Of a DNA stretch of 64,000 nucleotides, positions 50,122 to 57,093 are shown in pieces (positions within the stretch are counted from its first letter, which is position 1; each line of letters begins with the position of its first letter). The notes under the pieces are model-generated. The model was not told the DNA's origin. It saw nothing but the letters and a program-made list of their open reading frames with translations, and did no database searches. The DNA lies in contig CAZLHI010000010.1 in assembly GCA_964559435.1 (NCBI GenBank), positions 1 to 64,000 on the forward strand, given 5' to 3'. The position numbers and the translations under genes were made by a program. This DNA comes from Hebobacterum sp964559435. GTDB taxonomy: Bacteria; Armatimonadota; Hebobacteria; Hebobacterales; Hebobacteraceae.

Positions 50122-50520
50122 CTAGGCGGCGAGCATCTCGTCCACCATCGCGGCGATGCGCTCGGCCATCGCCCGAACGGCGGGATGTTCGGTGTCGATG
50201 TTCTGACCCTCCGGCAGACTGTCGAGATCTATGTCGAGATCCTTCGCCAGCTCTGTGACTCGCACGGTGCGCGCAGCTTTCTTGCCCTTCTTGTCAACCA
50301 GCTTGGTGGCGCAGTCCAGGTCGCAGGCCTCGAGCGCCATCACCGGGTACATCTCGATGAAGTCCAGGTCTTCCTGGACATTCGCATTCAGCGCCGGCCC
50401 GCACCCGAGCACGGTCTGATCGGGCCGCAACTCTTCGTGGACCACGTAGAAGGCCTGTCGGCACAACACCGCTTCCTTGCGCAGTCCCAGACAGGGCTGA
50501 AGACAAACCTTGTCGGCCAT
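50122..50520 (-). CDS. DGC-domain cysteine protein (putative zinc-binding)
   Basis: 132 residues from ATG 50520 with GAGGAGAG upstream. It matches the DGC family: KVCLQPCLGLRKEAVLCRQAFYV, VLGCGPALNANVQEDLDFI, VMALEACDLDCATKLVDKKG, with six Cys in Cys-x-x-x-Cys and Cys-x-x-x-Cys patterns. The last 45 residues are acidic. Role unknown. It lies between the second DGC gene (22 bases upstream) and the aquaglyceroporin. Confidence 0.8.
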   Translation of the reverse strand: MADKVCLQPCLGLRKEAVLCRQAFYVVHEELRPDQTVLGCGPALNANVQEDLDFIEMYPVMALEACDLDCATKLVDKKGKKAARTVRVTELAKDLDIDLDSLPEGQNIDTEHPAVRAMAERIAAMVDEMLAA

Positions 50521-50542
50521 CGTGACTCTCTCCTCAGTCACC

Positions 50543-50971
50543 CTATAGAGTGCTCAGCATCTCATCGGCGATTATGCGGTCGATCTCTTCGACCGCCTTC
50601 TGCGCGAGGGCATCCACGAGCTTCTCGCCCTTCTCGGTGAGGCCGCGCCTCTTCTCGCCGGCCACGTTGATCTTGTTCTCGGCCATCACGTCGGCCACGT
50701 AGATCCGCGCGGCCGGCTGCTTTCCCAGCTCGTCGGCCATGAAGCTCGCGCAGTGCGGCCGGCACCCGTCTATCACCAGCAGCGGGTACTTCTCCAGCAG
50801 CTTCATGTGCTCTGGCTCTTTCACGGCCAGCCGGCCGCAGCTCAACAACTCCACCTCGTCTGGCCGCATCTGTTTGATCTTGTAGCCGGCCATCCGAACC
50901 ACGGTCGACACCAGTCGCCCAATGCCGTTGCACCCGAGCACCGCCACCTTGAAATCCTGCCCTTTTGCCAT
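50543..50971 (-). CDS. DGC-domain cysteine protein, second copy
   Basis: 142 residues from the ATG at 50971 (AGGAGG upstream; a neighbouring ATG at 50974 is possible). The sequence shows FKVAVLGCNGIGRLVSTVVR, VELLSCGRLAVKEPEH and LLVIDGCRPHCASFMADEL, a DGC-type arrangement with Cys in GC, SC and C-x-x-x-C. It is the first gene of the operon and faces the MerR-thioredoxin regulator across about 210 bases, so it should be the principal target of that regulator. Confidence 0.8.
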   Translation of the reverse strand: MAKGQDFKVAVLGCNGIGRLVSTVVRMAGYKIKQMRPDEVELLSCGRLAVKEPEHMKLLEKYPLLVIDGCRPHCASFMADELGKQPAARIYVADVMAENKINVAGEKRRGLTEKGEKLVDALAQKAVEEIDRIIADEMLSTL

Positions 50972-51125
50972 CATCAGCCTCCTCGGCCGGCTCCGATGTT
51001 CTCCCAGCCGCTCGGCCGTAAAGGGTCCGGCCCCACACGCGCCATGGGCCTCCGAGCCCGAGGTCATTATGGCCGACACCCCACTTTGTGCTCATGATCA
51101 TTACATGACATTTCTGTGAATGTGC

Positions 51126-51153
51126 TTGACAGAAATTCCTACCAGGGTAGACT
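51126..51153 (+). promoter_or_regulatory. MerR-type promoter/operator
   Basis: TTGACA (51126-51131) and TAGACT (51148-51153) flank a perfect dyad CTACC-AG-GGTAG (51139-51150) placed between the -35 and -10, the hallmark position of MerR-family operators. The spacer is 16 bases. It probably drives the regulator gene 51184-51867. I could not find a second comparable site for the divergent operon. Confidence 0.7.
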
Positions 51154-51183
51154 CTCTGTGGTCGCCAAAGCGGAGGCGAAGTG

Positions 51184-51867
51184 ATGGCGGAGAAAGACCG
51201 CGGAGCGCCGCTGTACCAGATCGGAGTGGCCGCACAGCAGGTGGGGCTGAGCGCGCGGACGCTGCGAATCTACGAGGAGGAGGGCCTGATCAGGCCCACT
51301 CGGAAGCCAGGCTCAGATCAGCGCTTGTACAGCGATCAAGACCTGATATGGATCCGGTGCATCTCTGAACTTATCCACGGGCACAGCTTGACCACAGCCG
51401 GCATCCGGCGACTGCTGGACCTGATCCCCTGCTGGGAAATCAAGCACTGCCCTGAGGAGATCGCATCAGGGTGTGCCCCCCACCTGAATATCCCGGACAT
51501 GGCCGTTCGCGCCCCGGCTCACAGGCCCGCGGAGAGGCCGTCGGCGGAAAAGCAGGCAGAAGAAAAGGGAGCCGTCGAGGTCAAGATCTTCTACGGAATC
51601 AAGGAGTTCGGGGTGGTCTTCCCGTGCCTCAAGTGCATTCAAGCCGAGCGGATTGCGCGGAGGTTGGCGGAGCGACACCCCGGGCGCGTGGTGGTGCGTA
51701 AGCATGACATTCTATCTCCGGAAGCGGACCGCCACGGCGTGATGATGACGCCCACAGTAGTGGTCGATGGAGAAGTTGTGGCAAGCGGCAAAGGCCTCTC
51801 GGCGAACCGGCTCGAGCAACTGCTCGAACGCCACCTTCACAAGAAGCGGGAGCAGCAGGACGAGTAG
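51184..51867 (+). CDS. MerR-family regulator fused to a thioredoxin-like domain
   Basis: 227 residues from ATG 51184; GGAGG lies eight bases upstream. Residues 9-75 form the MerR HTH: YQIGVAAQQVGLSARTLRIYEEEGLIRP, then TRKPGSDQRLYSDQDL. A Cys-bearing segment follows (LIPCWEIKHCPEEIASGC, about 80-98), then a linker. The C-terminal 100 residues read VKIFYGIKEFGVVFPCLKCIQAERIARRLAERHP, a thioredoxin-like fold with a C-L-K-C pair, and VMMTPTVVVDGEVV (cis-Pro region). Such regulators are usually redox or metal responsive. It faces the DGC-aquaglyceroporin operon. Confidence 0.88.
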   Translation: MAEKDRGAPLYQIGVAAQQVGLSARTLRIYEEEGLIRPTRKPGSDQRLYSDQDLIWIRCISELIHGHSLTTAGIRRLLDLIPCWEIKHCPEEIASGCAPHLNIPDMAVRAPAHRPAERPSAEKQAEEKGAVEVKIFYGIKEFGVVFPCLKCIQAERIARRLAERHPGRVVVRKHDILSPEADRHGVMMTPTVVVDGEVVASGKGLSANRLEQLLERHLHKKREQQDE

Positions 51868-51936
51868 CGCAAGCGGCCCGCGGCAAACACGCGATTCCGG
51901 TTTCCGGCTTCTTCGCTGGGTGGCGAGACCTGGAGA

Positions 51937-53880
51937 CTAGGCTCCGCTGTGACCGCTCTGCGTCTCGATGTTGGAAGACTCAGTTGCCCTGAAGGCCGTG
52001 CGCGGCATCGTGTTGACAGCCTCCATCAGCATCTGCCCCTGCAGATCCTTCATTGCCAGCGAGAGAAAGCGGCGCGGGGAGCACTGTGCCATCTTGATGA
52101 CCAGCCGGTTCCATCCCTCGCGAAGGTCGACTTCGAATTCATCAGCGCTCAGCGGCGACACCGGACGGTGCTCGTGCTGGCGGAAGACCTCTTGCCCGTT
52201 GAGCCACACTCTGGTGCCGTCATTGCAGCCCACCCGCAGGCGCGCTCTCTGACTCCGAGGGGCAATGATGTCCGTGGCCAGATAGTGCGTTCCCTGCTCG
52301 CCTTCCAGCTCGGCCACAGTGTTCGTCATAGGTTCCGGCACCGACAGCCGCTGCCATCCCTCGGCCTCCAGCGGCATGTCGCCGGATAGAATGCCAGGCT
52401 GCTCGGGCGCATGGGCTTCATCGAAGCTGCCATAGGGCCCGGCCGCGTACCAGAGGGCCTCGCCGACGAGTGTTATCGGAATCGTGACATCAGAGCCGTC
52501 GTCGACTGAGAGGAACAGCGTGCAAGGGTTGGCTGCGGCGATGCGCGCGTGCTCTCTTGGCGCGCTGCACGTGAGCATGAAGGAGACGGTCTCGCCTTCG
52601 GACAGCGGGATCGAATCCGAAGTCGTGGTCACCACGAAGCCGGCCGGAGCCGAGAGCCGGGCTCGGACCTCGAGGCTCCGGTTCACTGTGTTCGCCAGGG
52701 CAATGGCCAGGCGGCGCGGCGCGTCGTACCCGATTGTCGGACGGCCGTCGTAGTCGATCTGGATGCGCAGAGGGCCGCGCCGGTATGACGTCACGTAGGA
52801 CCCAATGGCAAGTTGGCGGCGGACGGCAGAGGCTTCGGGGGCCACCAGCTGAGATACCTCCTCCGGTGGCTCTTCGGTGAGCTGCACCCGGCCCGAGCAC
52901 TCCGAACGCACGACCAGTCGACCGATCTCACAGGTCTGGTCGGCGAGCAGGGCGCAAGGCCAGGTCCGGGGGAGGCCCACGATGCCCCACCCTGCGACCA
53001 GTTCACCTTGGGCGCCGTTGCGCCAATCCTCTGGTATGCCATCTGCTGCCAGAAGCAGCCCAAGGACGGCACCCGCCGCGGCACATGTGCAGGCTGAACT
53101 CCAGCCGCAGTTGGCCGCGGTGAGTACTGACCTGGCGAAGTCGCCGCGGCCGTGGAGCAGAGCCAGCGCGATGAAGCCGGCCGCGACCACGCTGTCCCGC
53201 ACGTCCTCGGAGCTGTAGGACCGAAGCAGCATCTCGCGCGTGCGTTCCCAATTGGCATGCTCCCCGTGCCAGCGGGCCACATCCCGCACGGCACGAGCGA
53301 TTCTGCCCTCTTCCGAGACGAGCCTCAGACCTACCTCGACCAGCCGAGCCGGGTCCCGCTCAACGAAGGCCGCACTTGTCATGCCAGCCATCCAGATGGC
53401 GGCCTCTAGGCCTGCGGCGGCGTGGTCGAGCATGGCATCGCGCCGGGCAAACCAGGCCGCCTGCTCTGGATCCCCCGGGGCCAGCATGCCCCAGAGGTCA
53501 GCGCGGGCCAGCGCTCCCAGCGCCTCGCGGAAAGGATTGTCGAACACGCCGGAGACCGGCGGTGGCGTGTCTCTGCGGAAGTTGGCGCGTGCGTACGGGT
53601 ATTCGCCGTGGGCGTGAGCGATATGCCTCAGCCACGCGCCCGTAAGGTCTTCCGTGCTGATCTTCGGGCCGGAGCTCTGGAGTGCCCGCAGCCATACGAC
53701 TTGCAGGTCGGTTCCCTCGCTCACGGGAGCGCGGGTGCGGGAGAGCGCCTCGGGAAAGCCCGTCGTCTCCTGCGTCTGCCTCTTCCCGTCTGACGGGACC
53801 CCCACCGCGGCTCCGATGAGCTTGCCCAGCCAGGCCCCATGCACTTTGTTTCGGTAATCGGCTTCGGTCAGGGTTATCAT
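51937..53880 (-). CDS. ADP-ribosylglycohydrolase homologue with degenerate metal site
   Basis: 647 residues. Residues 1-350 have the ARH/DraG fold: NKVHGAWLGKLIGAAVGVP, YARANFRRDTPPPVSGVFDN. Two key metal motifs look degraded. GTDLQVVW stands where DDT-type residues occur, and the late ANCGWSSACTCAAAGAVLG replaces the usual GGDTDT-containing segment. Hydrolysis of ADP-ribose bonds is therefore doubtful. A 300-residue C-terminal part contains beta-rich segments (DGTRVWLNGQEVFR, REGWNRLVIKM), resembling a PA14/jelly-roll module. There is no signal peptide. Possible regulatory or binding role. Confidence 0.75.
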   Translation of the reverse strand: MITLTEADYRNKVHGAWLGKLIGAAVGVPSDGKRQTQETTGFPEALSRTRAPVSEGTDLQVVWLRALQSSGPKISTEDLTGAWLRHIAHAHGEYPYARANFRRDTPPPVSGVFDNPFREALGALARADLWGMLAPGDPEQAAWFARRDAMLDHAAAGLEAAIWMAGMTSAAFVERDPARLVEVGLRLVSEEGRIARAVRDVARWHGEHANWERTREMLLRSYSSEDVRDSVVAAGFIALALLHGRGDFARSVLTAANCGWSSACTCAAAGAVLGLLLAADGIPEDWRNGAQGELVAGWGIVGLPRTWPCALLADQTCEIGRLVVRSECSGRVQLTEEPPEEVSQLVAPEASAVRRQLAIGSYVTSYRRGPLRIQIDYDGRPTIGYDAPRRLAIALANTVNRSLEVRARLSAPAGFVVTTTSDSIPLSEGETVSFMLTCSAPREHARIAAANPCTLFLSVDDGSDVTIPITLVGEALWYAAGPYGSFDEAHAPEQPGILSGDMPLEAEGWQRLSVPEPMTNTVAELEGEQGTHYLATDIIAPRSQRARLRVGCNDGTRVWLNGQEVFRQHEHRPVSPLSADEFEVDLREGWNRLVIKMAQCSPRRFLSLAMKDLQGQMLMEAVNTMPRTAFRATESSNIETQSGHSGA

Positions 53881-53978
53881 CGTCTACGCGCTCATGGCAC
53901 GCCTCAGCCCCCGGTGGAGCCGAAGAGCTCTACCCGCTCTTACACATACACTCTTGACACTACGACTGCTCGATCGGT

Positions 53979-54251
53979 TCACTGAGCGCGATACACCATG
54001 TCCCCAGGCCGCGCCCTCTCCTCAATCTTGATGCCGACCGAATCGCCGGCCCCTGCCTGAGAAACCGACTCGTGCTCGATCTGCATGGACTGTACACTGG
54101 TGACAAAGTCGGTGGAGTGGCCGACGACATGGATCTGATCGCCCACGGACAGCGTGTCCGAGAGCTGAACCGCCATCACGCCGACCTTGCCGAAGTAGTG
54201 CGTGACCTGCCCGATCGGGCGCTCGCCCGGCCCTTCTTCCTTGTCGGTCAT
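53979..54251 (-). CDS. Small EF-Tu domain-II-like beta-barrel protein
   Basis: 90 residues; AGGAGGTG precedes the ATG. GQVTHYFGKVGVMAVQLSDTLSVGDQIHVVG, then SMQIEHESVSQAGAGDSVGIKIEERARPGDMVYR, matches the well-known small protein with the elongation-factor domain-II fold, annotated elsewhere as translation-elongation-factor-like. It has no GTPase domain. It is a conserved single-domain protein often near U32-type peptidase or translation genes in other genomes; no such neighbour here. Confidence 0.85.
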   Translation of the reverse strand: MTDKEEGPGERPIGQVTHYFGKVGVMAVQLSDTLSVGDQIHVVGHSTDFVTSVQSMQIEHESVSQAGAGDSVGIKIEERARPGDMVYRAQ

Positions 54252-54420
54252 AGCAGCACCTCCTAGGCGGCCTCACGTGTAGTAGGACTTCCACTCCCGA
54301 ACCAAATTGCCTCCCCCACGGAGGGCGGCCTGTCGGGATAACGGCCCTCGGAAGCGTCATCCGGCCGAATCTGGTAGAATCCGCCCAGCCCGGGCTCGAT
54401 GACGAGAGGAGAGGAGCACG

Positions 54421-54642
54421 ATGGTTGACCAACGGCAGGTCGTCCTGGCATGGCTGATGAGCTGGTTGGTGGTACTCTGGACATATGGCTGGAAGTGTCT
54501 GGCCTTCTGGAAGGCCGCGCGGAGGGATCATATCGGCTGGTATGTTCTCTTTGCCCTGCCGATACCTTTCGGATTCTTCGAGGTGATCTACGTCTTCTGG
54601 GTGGCCCCCCGCCACCCAGAGATCGGAAGGGCGCCGTTCTAG
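54421..54642 (+). CDS. Small two-TM membrane protein, DUF5652-like
   Basis: 73 residues, ATG preceded by GAGGAGAGGAG. The sequence WLVVLWTYGWKCLAFWKAARRDHIGWYVLFALPIPFGFFEVIYVFW fits the DUF5652-type pattern: helix 1 ending in W-K-AAR, a short basic loop, and helix 2 with the G-F-F-E-V-I-Y-V-F signature. It lies alone between convergent and divergent neighbours, and its function is unknown. Confidence 0.75.
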   Translation: MVDQRQVVLAWLMSWLVVLWTYGWKCLAFWKAARRDHIGWYVLFALPIPFGFFEVIYVFWVAPRHPEIGRAPF

Positions 54643-54938
54643 CAGGTGCCAGCGGCGCGTGCCGACTCTCTCCCCTCGGAGGGCGTGCTCCGCGACCGGC
54701 GCTCGTTGCGGGCCTGAGGCACCTCCCCGCATGACCTCTAGTATGCTTCCCGATGCTGTCCGCACTGTCTTGTCGAGGCATCTCCGCGCGTGCCAGCGCC
54801 TCGGCGTGCCGTATGGGCTCTGCACCGAACTGTGGAATAAGTCAGCGGTATCATACGCAGATAGGCATGGCGCCGAAGAGCCTTCGGGGCCCAAGGTTTC
54901 GCGTCTGCCCGACCAAACAGGGGACTGGAGGAGAGCTG

Positions 54939-55577
54939 TTGCTGGATATCCTGAACATGCTCGCCAAGGGCGGGCCCGTCATGGTGCCGCTCGCGGCGTG
55001 CTCCCTGCTCGCCGTCACGGTGCTGGTAGAGCGTTTCCTCGCACTCAGGAACGCCGACCGCGGCGGGGAGGAGTTGATGGCCACGATCCGTCAGGCCTAT
55101 CGAGCAGGAGATGGCGCGGAGGCACTGGCCGAGTGTGAGCAACTCGGGGGCTCAGTCGCAAGCGTGCTGGCGGCGGGCCTGCGCGCGCTTCTGCGGGGAG
55201 AACCTGTCGCCTCTGCCATGGAAGAGCAGACGCTGGCGGACCAGCGAGTGCTGAACAGACGTCTCGTGGTGTTGGACACGATAGTGACGCTGGCGCCGTT
55301 GCTCGGGCTCCTGGGAACCGTGCTGGGGATGATATCAGCGTTCAAGATCATCTCCGTCAGCGGCACGAGCCATCCGGCCGGGATAACGGGCGGCGTGGCA
55401 GAGGCGCTCATTGCAACTGCGACCGGTCTGGCAATCGCGATATGCTGCCTGGTCGGCTACAACTGGTGCCGCGACAAGGTGCGCCAGATAACAGAGGAGA
55501 TCGAACTCAGGGCCACCCAGCTCGAGAACTTGCTGAGGGGGTCCGAGCAGACAGCGGAGGTTCCAGTTGCGCATTAA
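54939..55577 (+). CDS. exbB: ExbB/TolQ-type proton channel subunit
   Basis: 212 residues from TTG 54939, chosen for GGAGGAG just upstream; an in-frame ATG at 54957 is an alternative. It has three membrane helices (about 8-30, 108-132, 148-172). The channel-lining helix 2 reads VLDTIVTLAPLLGLLGTVLGM, and helix 3 GGVAEALIATATGLAIAICCLV holds the conserved Thr/Gly region of MotA/TolQ/ExbB. It forms the TonB energising complex with ExbD. Overlaps exbD by 11 bases. Confidence 0.92.
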   Translation: MLDILNMLAKGGPVMVPLAACSLLAVTVLVERFLALRNADRGGEELMATIRQAYRAGDGAEALAECEQLGGSVASVLAAGLRALLRGEPVASAMEEQTLADQRVLNRRLVVLDTIVTLAPLLGLLGTVLGMISAFKIISVSGTSHPAGITGGVAEALIATATGLAIAICCLVGYNWCRDKVRQITEEIELRATQLENLLRGSEQTAEVPVAH

Positions 55578-55998
55578 GCGGCGCCCGCCAGAGAAGGCGC
55601 GAATCGAACTCATCCCTATGATCGACACCATGGCCTTCCTGCTGGTGTTCTTCATGATCGCCTCTCTGGCCATGAGCCAACAGGCTGGCCTTCCCGTGGG
55701 CCTTCCGCGGGCCGACGCCGCTGACCCCCAAACATGGGGAGATCGCTCGCTCGTGGTTACGTTGGACGGCGACGGCGGCCTCTATCTCAACAAGAAGGCC
55801 GTTGCCCGCAATAGCCTGTCGGACGAAATCCGAGAGCGGCTCGCGGCGCGGCCTGACCTGATCGTGGTCGTCAACGCAGACAGAAGCGTCCGCCACGGCG
55901 AAGTGGTGGCTGCCATGGACGCGGCGAAGAGGGCCGGGGCGGCCCGCATGGCGATCGCGACACAGCCAACACCGCGGGAGTCCGGCGGCGGGCAATGA
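55567..55998 (+). CDS. exbD: ExbD/TolR-type proton channel subunit
   Basis: 143 residues from TTG 55567. A single membrane helix at about 13-34 contains IELIPMIDTMAFLLVFFMIA, with the proton-carrying Asp in the M-I-D-T-M segment. The periplasmic domain follows (VTLDGDGGLYLNKKAV, LIVVVNADRSVRHGEVVAAMDAAK). Translation overlaps both exbB and tonB, giving coupled expression of the complex. Confidence 0.92.
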   Translation: MRIKRRPPEKARIELIPMIDTMAFLLVFFMIASLAMSQQAGLPVGLPRADAADPQTWGDRSLVVTLDGDGGLYLNKKAVARNSLSDEIRERLAARPDLIVVVNADRSVRHGEVVAAMDAAKRAGAARMAIATQPTPRESGGGQ

Positions 55999-56975
55999 GC
56001 GAACGCCGAGGTGACAGACTGTTGCATTGGGGCTTCGCGGTGGCGCTCACTGTCCACGCCGCGGCCTTGGCCTGCGCGGCCCGGCTGCCAGTCCAGGCTG
56101 CGCCCAGCCCGCTCGAGGAGATCACGGTTTTCGACCGCAACGCGTCCGCCATCATGATGCCGGTTGACTTGGTCGAGTGGCCCGCCGAGCAGCCCGCGCA
56201 GACAGAACCGACGGTCGGGTTCCTCCCTGCGCCACAGGCAACCGAGCAGCAGGCGCCACCGCCAACGCCGCTTCGGCGGCCCGAAAAGCCGACACTGCAC
56301 GAACCCCCGGAACCCGTCATGGTGAGTCCTCCTGAGCCTGTGGAGCCGGAACCAGAGCCCGAGCCGACAGCAGTGGAGCCGCCGGACGTCCCTCCGGTGA
56401 GCGATGGCACCCGGCCGGGAGGAGGCGGCGGGGGAGGAGGCGGAGTCGTTGACCTGGGAACGCCGAGTCCTGCAGGTGACCTGAGCGGCGCAGCAGATGG
56501 CGGGAGGCCTATGGGTGGAGTCCCCGGTGCGGGATTGGGGTCGGGGAACGGCGTCGGCCCCGGCAGCGGAAGCGGGACAGGCGGAGGCGGCGGGGGCGGA
56601 ATCGGAACCGGAGAGGGAACCGGCATCGGTGAAGGGTCGGGGTCTGGCTCAGGAGGGGGGCACGGCGACGGGGGAAGTCCGGGGTTTGTCTCGCGCACGG
56701 CGGACCGGAAAGAACCCGTTGTAGTCTTCAAGGGAAGTCTGGAATATCCACCTGCGGCAGCAGCTGGAGGCGTAGAGGGCACAGTCAGGCTCGAGGTCGC
56801 CGTCACAGAGCTCGGCGTCGTGTCGCATGTCAAGGTGATCGAATCGAGCGATGACCGCCGGCTAGACGCGGCCGCCTGCGAGTTCGTGCGCGGCTGGCGG
56901 TACGAGCCGGCGATCCAGGATGGCGAGCCGCGAAGTGTCCGCACGTACGCGGTAGTGAAGTTCGAACTCCAGTGA
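55995..56975 (+). CDS. tonB: TonB-like energy transducer with long Pro- and Gly-rich linker
   Basis: 326 residues. The N-terminal membrane helix is at about 11-32. Residues 45-135 are Pro/Glu-rich (PPTPLRRPEKPTLHEPPEP, EPEPEPEPTAVEPP), the usual periplasmic spanner. A long Gly-rich tract, about 135-235, follows; it is not a standard TonB feature. The C-terminal 85 residues are the TonB fold: VFKGSLEYPPAAAAGGVEGTVRLEV, then DAAACEFVRGWRYEPAIQDGEPR. It transfers proton-motive energy from ExbB-ExbD to the receptor encoded next. Confidence 0.9.
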   Translation: MSERRGDRLLHWGFAVALTVHAAALACAARLPVQAAPSPLEEITVFDRNASAIMMPVDLVEWPAEQPAQTEPTVGFLPAPQATEQQAPPPTPLRRPEKPTLHEPPEPVMVSPPEPVEPEPEPEPTAVEPPDVPPVSDGTRPGGGGGGGGGVVDLGTPSPAGDLSGAADGGRPMGGVPGAGLGSGNGVGPGSGSGTGGGGGGGIGTGEGTGIGEGSGSGSGGGHGDGGSPGFVSRTADRKEPVVVFKGSLEYPPAAAAGGVEGTVRLEVAVTELGVVSHVKVIESSDDRRLDAAACEFVRGWRYEPAIQDGEPRSVRTYAVVKFELQ

Positions 56976-57093
56976 GTTGTCGAGACGAGATGAAGGGGGA
57001 TCAGGGGGGTGCTCGCGCGTCCCAGGTCTGAATGTGGCAATAGGCAGGTAGCTACGAACTGGAATACCTGAGAACCACGAGGGAGTGAGCGAG

